Shown: positions 40,714 through 48,644 of the stretch, piece by piece | Position numbering within the stretch: position 1 is the first letter of the stretch | How the letters are laid out: every line of letters starts with the position of its first letter | Assembly: GCF_023073415.1 (NCBI RefSeq) | Contig: NZ_JADPJL010000060.1 | Coordinates: forward strand, 248,001-312,000 | Origin: Bradyrhizobium sp. 190 | GTDB lineage: Bacteria; Pseudomonadota; Alphaproteobacteria; Rhizobiales; Xanthobacteraceae | Direction: 5' to 3' | DNA: 64,000 nucleotides | Notes under the pieces: generated by a model | Databases searched by the model: none | Told to the model about the DNA's origin: nothing | Seen by the model: only the letters and a program-made list of their open reading frames with translations | Made by a program: the position numbers and the translations under genes

Positions 40714-41214
40714 ATGAATGTACTCGATGACTATATGATCGATTCCCGGCTGTCGCTGCTGGACAAGACGCGGATTCAGGCCCAGGTCCTGGTGCCGCTG
40801 CTGCGGGCCTTGCGCGCTGAACTGGGCAATGAAAGAGCCGACGCGATCGTAAAAGACGCGCTGCGCGACTGGTCGGAACAACTGTTCGCCGCTGTGGGTG
40901 AGAGCGTCGAGGGTAGCCCGCGGCGCAAATGGGCGGCCATGCACACCGCGCTCGCCGAAGTCACCGAACGCGAAGTGACGGTGGATATGCGCCGCCACGA
41001 CAAGGAAGCGTTGGAATTCGACGTCACGCATTGCCGCTTCGCGGAATTCTTTCGCGCGCTCGGCGAGCCGGAACTCGGCGCGCTGCTGGTCTGCGCCACC
41101 GATTTCGACATCGCTGCGGCCGGCGGCAGCGATGTCGTCCTCAGGCGCGACCAGACCCTGATGCAGGGCGCGCCGAGCTGCACGTTCCGCTACAGGTTCG
41201 CGCCGCGAACGTAA
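40714..41214 (+). CDS. L-2-amino-thiazoline-4-carboxylate hydrolase-family protein
   Basis: 166 residues from ATG 40714 with AAGGA upstream. The C-terminal half has the pattern I associate with ATC-hydrolase-family proteins: DVTHCRFAEFFRALGEPELGALLVCATDFDIA, then TLMQGAPSCTFRYRF. The named activity opens a thiazoline ring on the route to L-cysteine, but most family members are uncharacterised. It sits between an NTF2-like gene and a phytanoyl-CoA dioxygenase-like gene on the same strand. Confidence 0.78.
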   Translation: MNVLDDYMIDSRLSLLDKTRIQAQVLVPLLRALRAELGNERADAIVKDALRDWSEQLFAAVGESVEGSPRRKWAAMHTALAEVTEREVTVDMRRHDKEALEFDVTHCRFAEFFRALGEPELGALLVCATDFDIAAAGGSDVVLRRDQTLMQGAPSCTFRYRFAPRT

Positions 41215-41295
41215 TTGCCTCGTGAAAAACGTCTCGATCGAGTATGATCTATCCCAAGAAGCCTGGCTTGACCCGGCTCGCAAGGGAGAGCGCCG

Positions 41296-42147
41296 ATGGC
41301 AGCGACAGCGGAGCAAGCGTCACCCTGGCTCAAGGGCCGATCATTCGCCTCCTTGAAGGAAGAGTTCGACCGCAGCGGTTACCTGATCTTCGAACGCGTT
41401 CTTCCTCCCGATCGCGTCGCTGAAATCCGCGCGGCGCTGGCGCCGCATCTGGCGCGCGATCTGCTCGGCCGCAACGATTTTGAAGGCACCAAGACCAACC
41501 GGGTGTATGCGCTGCTGGCGAAGTCGCCGGTCTTCGCCGAGCTCGCGATCCATCCGCTCGCCATGGCCTTTGCCGAAGCCGAACTCGGCGAGAGCTGCCT
41601 GTTGTCCGCCTTGCTCGCGATCAATCTGCATCCCGGCGAGACCGTGCAGCCCTGGCACTTTGACGACAGCGGCGCGAAGATTCCACGTCCCCGCCCTGCC
41701 CTTGGCATCAGCACGTTCTGGGCGATCGACGATACGACCGAACAAAATGGCGCCACCGAAATCATTCCGGGAAGCCATCTGTGGGACGGGGAGTATATCG
41801 AGGGCGCGGTGAAGCCCGCGCATTTCACCAACGAAGCCGATCACGAGGAGGGCAACCGGCCGGATGCCGTCAAGCTGATCATGCCGTCGGGATCGCTGGC
41901 CATCACCAAGGGAACGCTGTGGCACCGCGGCGGCGCCAACCGGTCAGACCGGCCGCGCCTGATCGTCACGCCGCAATATTGCGTGGGCTGGGTGCGGCAA
42001 CTCGAGAACATGGCGCTCGCCGTCCCCGCCGACGTGGCGAGCAAATTGCCGGAGCGCGCACGCGAGCTGATCGGGTACTCGATCCATCCGCCGTTCATGG
42101 GATATGTCGACGGCGTTCATCCCAGGCGCCTGCTGCGGACGCGTTGA
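41296..42147 (+). CDS. Phytanoyl-CoA dioxygenase-family protein
   Basis: 283-residue non-haem iron(II)/2-oxoglutarate dioxygenase-like protein. The iron facial triad is probably the HFD motif in QPWHFDDSG plus the distal His of GTLWHRGGANRSDRPR, where the later Arg would bind 2-oxoglutarate. PhyH-family enzymes hydroxylate acyl-CoAs, natural products or small acids. GGGAG precedes the ATG. It is convergent with the monooxygenase gene at 42181. Confidence 0.9.
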   Translation: MAATAEQASPWLKGRSFASLKEEFDRSGYLIFERVLPPDRVAEIRAALAPHLARDLLGRNDFEGTKTNRVYALLAKSPVFAELAIHPLAMAFAEAELGESCLLSALLAINLHPGETVQPWHFDDSGAKIPRPRPALGISTFWAIDDTTEQNGATEIIPGSHLWDGEYIEGAVKPAHFTNEADHEEGNRPDAVKLIMPSGSLAITKGTLWHRGGANRSDRPRLIVTPQYCVGWVRQLENMALAVPADVASKLPERARELIGYSIHPPFMGYVDGVHPRRLLRTR

Positions 42148-42180
42148 CTGGTGCACGGGCGCCGCGGCCCTACGCACGTC

Positions 42181-43845
42181 TTACTCTGCGGCGGTCGCGG
42201 ACCTCACAGATGCCCGCGCGTCCGCATCGAACACGATACCTTCATAGCCCTTGTGCGCAACGTCGGTGATGGCGGCGACGTATTTCGGCGTGCCGCCATT
42301 ATAGACGAGGTATCGCGTCTTGCCGTGTTCATGGCCGGGGACGTTGGAATTGTAGCCGGTGAACCATGACTTGGCTTTGCGCATCAGCATGATGGCGTAC
42401 ATCTTCGTCACATGCGCGGTCCAGCGCGCCTGCGCTTCGGCCGTCGGTTCGGCACGCGTGTAGCCGCGGCGCCAGATGTGTTCCAGTAGCCCCATGCACC
42501 AGCCGACGCCGTTCTCGATACCGCGCGGAAAATTCGTCGAGGCCGAGCCGCTCTGCGGCCCGGTCGGCATCAGCAGGTTCGGAAAGCCGTGCGCCATCAT
42601 GCCGAGAAAGGTCGAGGGTCCGTCGCGCCATTGGTCGGCCAATTTCACCCCGCCGACGCCGGTGATGTCGATCGCATCGAATGAGCCGGTGATGGCATCG
42701 AAGCCGGTGGAATAGACGAGGATATCGAGTTCGTAATCGCGCGCGCTGGTGCGCAGGCCGGTTTCGGTCACCCGCTCGATCGGGGTCTCGCTGATGTCGA
42801 CGAGATGCACGTTGTCGCGGTTATAGGCCTCGAAGTAATTGGTCTCCAGCGGCACCCGCTGCACGCCAAAGCCGTGATCCCTGGGGATCAGCTTCTCCGC
42901 CGTCACCGGGTCCTTTACGCGCCGGCGGATGCGGTCGGCGATGTAGGCGGAGAACTCGGCGTTGGCCGCCTCATCGGTAAAAATCTCGCGGAAATTGCTC
43001 AGCCAGATTCCAAATCCGGGCTCGTCATAGAGCTTGTCCCACAGCGCCAGCCGCTCCTCGCGCGTGGCCTCATAGAAGCCGCGCCGGTCCGGCTCGTGCT
43101 CGAAGCCGCCGGGCGTGCGCCTGCAGGCGGCAAAGATCTCGTCGTAGCGCGCGCGGATGTCGGCCATCTCCTCGTCGGAGATCGGGCTGTTGTTGAGCGG
43201 CGCGCTCCAGTTCGGACGACGCTGAAACACGATGAGTTCGCCGACCTTGTCCGCGATCTCGCCGATCACCTGGATTGCGGTGGCACCGGTGCCGATGATG
43301 CCGACCTTCTTGCCGGCGAGTTCGACCGGCTCATGCGGCCAATGAAACGTGTGGAACGAGCGGCCCTTGAACGCCTCCATGCCTTCCAGCTGCGGCAGTG
43401 TCGGCGTCGACAGCAACCCGATCGTGAGAATAACGAACCGGCAGGTCAGCTCAAAGCCGTCGTCGAGCCTGAGCCGCCACAGATGACCGGCCTCGTCGAA
43501 GGCCGCCGCCGCTACCTTAAGATTGAACCGCATGTACTTTCGCAGGTCGAACTTGTCGGCGACGTAGTTAAGGTAGCGAAGGTTCTCCGGCTGCGCCGAA
43601 AACCGCTCCTGCCAGTGCCATTCGTTGAGCAGCTCCTTCGAAAAAGAATAACCGTAGGTGTAGCTCTCGGAGTCGAACCGCGCGCCCGGGTAGCGGTTCC
43701 AGTACCAGGTGCCGCCGAGATCGGGTGCGGCATCCAGCACAAGGGCGTCCACTCCGAGATCGGCCAGCCGCTTGATCTGGTAAATGCCCGACACGCCCGC
43801 GCCAACGACGACGACCTCGTAATGCGGCTTGAAGTCCCCGTTCAT
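42181..43845 (-). CDS. Class-B flavin monooxygenase (Baeyer-Villiger type)
   Basis: 554 residues. FAD motif GAGVSG (15-20), GGTWYWNRYPGARFD (44-58), the complete Baeyer-Villiger fingerprint FKGRSFHTFHWP (159-170) with its His165, and NADP motif GTGATA (185-190). This is the canonical counterpart of the fused enzyme at 36911, which has Phe instead of that His. It is the only gene of its transcript; the nearest plus-strand neighbours are the PhyH-like gene (convergent) and, across a small open frame, gamma-glutamyltransferase. Likely substrate class: ketones. Confidence 0.93.
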   Translation of the reverse strand: MNGDFKPHYEVVVVGAGVSGIYQIKRLADLGVDALVLDAAPDLGGTWYWNRYPGARFDSESYTYGYSFSKELLNEWHWQERFSAQPENLRYLNYVADKFDLRKYMRFNLKVAAAAFDEAGHLWRLRLDDGFELTCRFVILTIGLLSTPTLPQLEGMEAFKGRSFHTFHWPHEPVELAGKKVGIIGTGATAIQVIGEIADKVGELIVFQRRPNWSAPLNNSPISDEEMADIRARYDEIFAACRRTPGGFEHEPDRRGFYEATREERLALWDKLYDEPGFGIWLSNFREIFTDEAANAEFSAYIADRIRRRVKDPVTAEKLIPRDHGFGVQRVPLETNYFEAYNRDNVHLVDISETPIERVTETGLRTSARDYELDILVYSTGFDAITGSFDAIDITGVGGVKLADQWRDGPSTFLGMMAHGFPNLLMPTGPQSGSASTNFPRGIENGVGWCMGLLEHIWRRGYTRAEPTAEAQARWTAHVTKMYAIMLMRKAKSWFTGYNSNVPGHEHGKTRYLVYNGGTPKYVAAITDVAHKGYEGIVFDADARASVRSATAAE

Positions 43846-43963
43846 GCGCGGCTTCCCCGTTGTTGTTTCTTGGACGATCTTGGCGCTCGGGCTCGACTAT
43901 ACCCAATAATTCGTACCGTGCACTTGCGTCAGGATGCCGGGTTGCGTTGCAAAAACGGCCTGC

Positions 43964-44209
43964 TCAAACATTGTTTGAAAGCGGAGCACGGTGTCGCCTC
44001 TCGACTGGCTGCGTCAAAATATCCGGCGTGACGCCGATCTCCGCATACAACTGCGCGACGTAAGGATCCTGTATCCCCAACGCGTCGAGTTGCATCGCCA
44101 GTTGCACGAGATATTCCCTGTTGGTGCGAGCGCCGCGATCGGTCCCTGGGGCGTCGTCATCGGCGTCGGCCGCCTGGCGCCAACCTTGAACACGAACGAA
44201 TGTGGTCAC
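43964..44209 (-). CDS. Small hypothetical protein, 81 aa
   Basis: GTG-start frame of 81 residues. The central part (REYLVQLAMQLDALGIQDPYVAQLYAEIGVTPDIL) looks like a genuine amphipathic helical protein, unlike the Arg/Pro/Ala-rich noise of spurious frames in this GC-rich DNA. I do not recognise a family. It lies between the monooxygenase gene and the divergent gamma-glutamyltransferase gene, and a plus-strand extension of the latter would cover it. Moderate to low confidence. Confidence 0.45.
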   Translation of the reverse strand: MTTFVRVQGWRQAADADDDAPGTDRGARTNREYLVQLAMQLDALGIQDPYVAQLYAEIGVTPDILTQPVERRHRAPLSNNV

Positions 44210-44317
44210 CTAGCATGTTATTCTGTCATGGCTCGCCCAGGATTTTTAGGGTGTAATGAAGCTCACCCCGACCACGCCCGCCACCCGCAAACTTCACCCG
44301 ATATCGAAGGCCATCCG

Positions 44318-45910
44318 ATGCACGACCAGTTCTCCAACACGCAAGCGATCCGCAAACCCGCGGTCACCTCCAAAGGCGGCATCGTCGCGGCACAATCCAG
44401 CAAGGCTGCGCAAGTCGGCGCCGAGGTGCTGGCCGCGGGCGGCGACTGCGTTGACGCCGTCATCGCGACCACGTTTGCGCTCGGCGTGCTGGAGCCCTGG
44501 ATGAGCGGGCTCGGTGGCGGCGGCGCGATGGTGCTCTACCGGGCGCGCGAGGACCGCTATGAGGTGATCGACTACGGCATGCGCGCACCGGCGAGCCTCA
44601 ACCCTGCGGATTATCCGCTGACCGGCGGCGGCGCGGCGTCGGATATTTTTCCATGGCCGCGCGTCAAGGACGACCGCAACCTTCATGGCCCAAGCTCGAT
44701 CGCCGTGCCCGGCGTGGTGGCCGGCATGGAAGAAGCGCATCGCCGCCACGCAAAACTGCCGTGGAAGGATTTGCTGGCGCCGAGCGTCAAGCTCGCCGGT
44801 AAAGGCCTTGCGGTCGATTGGTGGACCACGCTGATGATTTCAAGTTCGGCTGCGGACCTGCGGCGTTATCCCGCGAGCGCCGCCGCCTATCTCGTGGACG
44901 GCCTGCCGCCGAGTCCGCAATGGGGCATCAAGTCGGAGGTCCGCATGCCGCAGGACCGGCTCCAGGCCACGATGGCGCATCTGGCGAGCGCCGGCCCGCG
45001 CGACTTCTACGAGGGCGACCTGGCGCAAAGCCTCGCCGTCGACATCCAGGCCGCCGGCGGCGCGCTATCGGTTGCGGACCTCAAGCCGTTCCGCGCGCAT
45101 CTGCGTGAACCGCTGGCCATTCCCTATCGCGGCGGCAAGGTGTTCGCGACGCCAGAACTCACCGCCGGGCCGACGCTGTCGCGCACGCTCGGTCTCTTGC
45201 AGAACGATCTCAAGCCCGCGCGCGGAGGACCGGATGCGGCAGCGTACGTCGCTTACGCCTCGGCGCTGCAGGCGGCCTATCGCGAGCGGCTGAAGGACAT
45301 GGGCGATGAGGACGGCAGGCGCGCGCTCGGCGCGGAAGCGCTGGCGCCGGCCTGCACCACGCATTTCTCGGCCGTCGACCGCGACGGCAACATGGCCGCG
45401 GTGACGCAAACGCTGCTGTCGAACTTCGGCTCCAGATTCGTATCCAGCCAGACCGGCATCACCATGAACAACGGCATCATGTGGTTCGATCCGACGCCGG
45501 GCACGCCGAATTCGCTGGCGCCAGGCAAGCGCTGCCTGACCAATTACACGCCGGTGCTGGCGCAGGCGGGCGATGGCCGCCGCACTGCCATCGGCGCTTC
45601 CGGCGGCCGGCGCATCCTGCCGGCGGTGAGCCAGCTTCTGTCCTTTGTGATGGATTACGGCATGGATCTCGATGCGGCGATCCACCAGCCCCGCATCGAC
45701 GCCAGCGAAGGCGCCGTGGTGATCGGCGATGTGCGCCTGCCGCAAGCCGCGCGCGAGGCACTTGGCGCGCGTTTTGACTACGAGGAGGCGCGCATCCAGA
45801 CGCTGCCGATGAAATTCGCCTGCCCCAGCATCGTGCTGCGCGACGGCGACAGCAACAGCGGCGCGACCGAAGTGTTCCAGCCGTGGAGCGAGGCGGTCGC
45901 GGAGGGGTGA
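44318..45910 (+). CDS. Gamma-glutamyltransferase-family protein
   Basis: 530 residues from ATG 44318, preceded by GAAGG. Longer in-frame starts add a sequence with no similarity. It is an N-terminal nucleophile hydrolase that self-cleaves before the conserved Thr: the motif TTHFSAVDRDGN is at 347-358, so Thr347 would be the new N-terminus of the small subunit. Other family parts are GGGGAMVLY, PGVVAGMEEAH and the late GASGGRRILPAVSQ. No signal peptide is visible, unlike the periplasmic Escherichia coli enzyme, so it may act in the cytoplasm, perhaps on gamma-glutamylated amines or other amides. Confidence 0.9.
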   Translation: MHDQFSNTQAIRKPAVTSKGGIVAAQSSKAAQVGAEVLAAGGDCVDAVIATTFALGVLEPWMSGLGGGGAMVLYRAREDRYEVIDYGMRAPASLNPADYPLTGGGAASDIFPWPRVKDDRNLHGPSSIAVPGVVAGMEEAHRRHAKLPWKDLLAPSVKLAGKGLAVDWWTTLMISSSAADLRRYPASAAAYLVDGLPPSPQWGIKSEVRMPQDRLQATMAHLASAGPRDFYEGDLAQSLAVDIQAAGGALSVADLKPFRAHLREPLAIPYRGGKVFATPELTAGPTLSRTLGLLQNDLKPARGGPDAAAYVAYASALQAAYRERLKDMGDEDGRRALGAEALAPACTTHFSAVDRDGNMAAVTQTLLSNFGSRFVSSQTGITMNNGIMWFDPTPGTPNSLAPGKRCLTNYTPVLAQAGDGRRTAIGASGGRRILPAVSQLLSFVMDYGMDLDAAIHQPRIDASEGAVVIGDVRLPQAAREALGARFDYEEARIQTLPMKFACPSIVLRDGDSNSGATEVFQPWSEAVAEG

Positions 45911-45948
45911 GGCAAAGCGAGCCGCGCGATCGCTAGAACGCCTTCGCC

Positions 45949-46983
45949 TTACCCACGCTTCGCCGAGATCACGCTGATTTCCGATCCTGGCAGCGGGATG
46001 GTGCGCTCCAACAAAAGACCGGCGGCTGCGAACAGGTCTCGATATTCCCGCTCGGTGCGCTCCTGCCCGCCGGGCATCGCCATCATGTTCATATCGCCCA
46101 TGGCGATCCGCTGGTGGATCGGCGTCGCCTCTATCCGTTCCGGCATGATGCGCTCGATCAACAGGATCTTGCTGGCCTCGTGCATGGCTTTACGGCAGTT
46201 GCGGAGGATTGTGACACTCTTCTCGTCATCCCAATCGTGGATGACGTATTTCAGAACGTAGGCGTCGGCCGCCTCAGGCACCGAGTGAAAAAAGTTGCCC
46301 GCGATGATTTCGCATCGCGGCAACACCGCATCGATCAGCTTTTGCGGTGCCTGCGCAACTCCGCTCGGCAGATCGAAGACCGTACCGCGCACGCCCGCAT
46401 TGGCAGCAAGGATCGACGCCATCAAGGTGCCGTCGCCGCCGCCGATATCGACGATGTCTGGGAATTGGGAGAAATCGTAGGTTGAAACCAACAGATCGGT
46501 AATCCGCTCGGTATTTTCGGCCATGGCCGCGTTGAAGATGGCAGCCTGCTCGGGATTGGCGGCGAGATATTCGAAAGTGCCGACGCCATAGACACGACGC
46601 GTACCGGATTCACCGGTTCTCACGCTGTGAAGCAGCTCTCCCCAGGATCTCCAGGCACGCTCGCCGCCGAACATCAATGCAACGTTTCGCATCGAGCCGG
46701 GTACATTCGATCGGAGCTCGCTTCCCGCAGCTGTCAAAGCAAAGCGTCCAGACTCGAGTTCTTCAACCAGGCCGATGCTTGCGAGAGCGCGCAGCAACCG
46801 GCGAAGCGGAACATGTGCCGTATCGGTCTCCTGCGCCAGGGCGTCGGCCGTCTTTGCCTCGGTTGCAAGCAGATCGGCAATACCAAGCTCGGCCGCCACA
46901 TGAATCACGCGTGCGGGCATGTAGCCGGTGATCAACGGCCACAGGGTAGCCGGCGAAGCGGCGCTGCTTTCCGGTGCGGACAT
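45949..46983 (-). CDS. SAM-dependent O-methyltransferase (acetylserotonin/hydroxyneurosporene type)
   Basis: 344 residues. The N-terminal 20-100 segment is a winged-helix dimerisation domain (ELGIADLLATEAKTADALAQE, LLRALASIGLVEE). The C-terminal half binds SAM through VDIGGGDGTLMASILA (about 180-195). The catalytic-region segment KYVIHDWDDEKSVTILRNC is typical of O-methyltransferase family 2; its His is the general base in plant members. It is the last gene after MarR and a Bug binding protein, about 40 bp away, so probably cotranscribed. It likely methylates a phenolic or hydroxylated compound. Confidence 0.88.
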   Translation of the reverse strand: MSAPESSAASPATLWPLITGYMPARVIHVAAELGIADLLATEAKTADALAQETDTAHVPLRRLLRALASIGLVEELESGRFALTAAGSELRSNVPGSMRNVALMFGGERAWRSWGELLHSVRTGESGTRRVYGVGTFEYLAANPEQAAIFNAAMAENTERITDLLVSTYDFSQFPDIVDIGGGDGTLMASILAANAGVRGTVFDLPSGVAQAPQKLIDAVLPRCEIIAGNFFHSVPEAADAYVLKYVIHDWDDEKSVTILRNCRKAMHEASKILLIERIMPERIEATPIHQRIAMGDMNMMAMPGGQERTEREYRDLFAAAGLLLERTIPLPGSEISVISAKRG

Positions 46984-47024
46984 CGTTCATCCTCCTCGGA
47001 CCGGTTCCGGCAGCCGCGCGGCGG

Positions 47025-47990
47025 TCAGCGCGCCGTCTTGTTTGTCGATACGATCTCGCGCACCTTGGCGCTCTGCTCATCAATCGCGCTGGCGAACTGC
47101 GCTGAAGTCAGGATGCGGACCTTAACGCCCGCCGCCTGCAGCCGCGAATTGACCTCCGAATCCCCGCCAACGGCAACGACGTCGTCAGCGATCCTGTCGC
47201 GAACGGCGGCTGGCAACTCACGTCCGCCGAAGAAACCCACGACGCCGTCGAAAGTGAGTTCGGGGAATCCAGCTTCTATCGCGGTCGGCACTTCAGGCGC
47301 GATCGGCGAGCGCTGCCGGTTGGTAACCATCAACAGCCGTGCCTTGCCGCTTGCGACGGCCGGCAGCATGATGGTAGGCGCCGTCACCAATACCTGAATG
47401 CGGTTTTCGGCGAGGTCCTGCAGCGCCGGCGCGAACTCGCGATACGGCACCTGCGTCAGCGCCAGCCCGTTCTTCTTCTGCAGCGCCAGGAAGATATAGT
47501 GCGGCAAACCTGCCGTGGCAGCCCAGTTGAAGCGCTCGGGAGACGCACGCGCCGCCGCGATGAACGAATCGATCGATTGCAACTCCGTCTGAGCAGACAC
47601 CGCAATGGCGAAGAAATTATCGATCACCGCCGCAATGGGCACCAGATCTCGAACGGGATCGTAAGGCAGCTTGTCGTGTATCAACGGGTTGATCGAGATC
47701 GGACCTGCGAATGAGAACAACAGCGTGTGGTCATCGTGCGCATTCACGAAACTTGTGACGCCCACGATGCCGTCAGTGCCAGGGCGGTTCTCGACGATCA
47801 CGGATTGTCCCCACCGCCGGGAAAGCCCCTCCGCAAACAGGCGCGCGGCAAGGTCGGTGCCACCGCCGGCCGGAAGCGGCGCAATGATCTTGACCGTGCG
47901 TTGCGGCCACGCATCGGCAAGAAGCGGCTGCGAAGTACTGATGGCTGCCGCAAGCAAGGATACAAGTATGAGGAGCGCTCTACGTGGCAT
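47025..47990 (-). CDS. Bug-family (tripartite tricarboxylate transporter) substrate-binding protein
   Basis: 321 residues with a signal peptide to about residue 25. Family hallmarks: WPQRTVKIIAPLPAGGGTDLAARLFAEGL, VENRPGTDGIVG and the Asp-rich HDDHTLLFSFAGPIS region. The ATG at 47990 lies inside the end of the MarR gene, an 11-bp overlap, so the two are coupled. No TctA/TctB genes are nearby. The neighbouring methyltransferase suggests an aromatic acid ligand; that is inference. Confidence 0.9.
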   Translation of the reverse strand: MPRRALLILVSLLAAAISTSQPLLADAWPQRTVKIIAPLPAGGGTDLAARLFAEGLSRRWGQSVIVENRPGTDGIVGVTSFVNAHDDHTLLFSFAGPISINPLIHDKLPYDPVRDLVPIAAVIDNFFAIAVSAQTELQSIDSFIAAARASPERFNWAATAGLPHYIFLALQKKNGLALTQVPYREFAPALQDLAENRIQVLVTAPTIMLPAVASGKARLLMVTNRQRSPIAPEVPTAIEAGFPELTFDGVVGFFGGRELPAAVRDRIADDVVAVGGDSEVNSRLQAAGVKVRILTSAQFASAIDEQSAKVREIVSTNKTAR

Positions 47991-48549
47991 GACCAGGCCT
48001 CCCTTGCGTCACGGATGATTTGACTGAGCCGCGCTTGCGCCGTCCGCCGCCGGGGCGCGCATGGATGCGGTTGCCTTCCACCACACGCACCAACATATCC
48101 AGAAACAGGTCTTTTTCATCAGCCGTCAGCGAACTCAGGATCCGATCGTTGGCGTGACGAACTTTGACGCGATGACCGCGCCACAGCTTGCTGCCCTCGG
48201 GCGTTATATAGAGTTCGCGGGCGCGGCGATCGGCGTCATTCACGGCCCGCTTCAGAAGTCCCCTTGCTTCGAGCTTGTCGACGATCAGGCTTACATTGTT
48301 GCGGTCGATCCCAAGCGCCTCCGACAGCGATTGCTGGCTGATGCCGGGCACGTCGTCGACGAACACCAGCAAGGCATACTCAAGCTGCACGAGGTCGGCC
48401 TCTCTCAAGGCCGTGGTGATCATGCTCAGGCAGACTTGCTGAAGCCGTCGAACCAGCGGAGCCAATATGCGGCGGATGGGAATCCCGTCGCGCCCAAGGA
48501 TCAGTGCGGACGACTTGTCTCGCGAAGGGTTTTTGGCAACGGACCGCAT
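47980..48549 (-). CDS. MarR-family transcriptional regulator
   Basis: 189 residues from ATG 48549, preceded by GGCGAG. In-frame ATGs at 48564 and 48582 fall in or past an AT-rich palindrome that looks like the operator, so the shorter form is preferred. The winged helix is clear: PGISQQSLSEALGIDRNNVSLIVDKLEARGLLKRAVNDADRRARELYITPEG. The N- and C-terminal tails are basic. It heads the operon with the Bug protein and the methyltransferase and probably represses it until an aromatic ligand binds. Confidence 0.9.
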   Translation of the reverse strand: MRSVAKNPSRDKSSALILGRDGIPIRRILAPLVRRLQQVCLSMITTALREADLVQLEYALLVFVDDVPGISQQSLSEALGIDRNNVSLIVDKLEARGLLKRAVNDADRRARELYITPEGSKLWRGHRVKVRHANDRILSSLTADEKDLFLDMLVRVVEGNRIHARPGGGRRKRGSVKSSVTQGRPGHAT

Positions 48550-48562
48550 ACTCTCGCCAATC

Positions 48563-48590
48563 ATCAAATATTTGATAATCATAATTATGA
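48563..48590. promoter_or_regulatory. Two adjacent perfect palindromes at the MarR promoter
   Basis: ATCAAATATTTGAT (48563-48576) and TCATAATTATGA (48579-48590) are both perfect palindromes, only 2 bases apart, in an unusually AT-rich island. They lie just upstream of the preferred MarR start. MarR proteins bind such dyads as dimers, so autoregulation by one or two dimers is likely. Confidence 0.6.
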
Positions 48591-48644
48591 GTATTTAGGT
48601 TGTCAATCTGCTCATTGCGCCTCAGATAACGAAAGTGCGACGGA

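Noticed and set aside
43991..44317. N-terminal extension of gamma-glutamyltransferase by 109 codons
   Set aside because: The added sequence has no similarity to the family, and a Shine-Dalgarno (GAAGG) sits just before ATG 44318.
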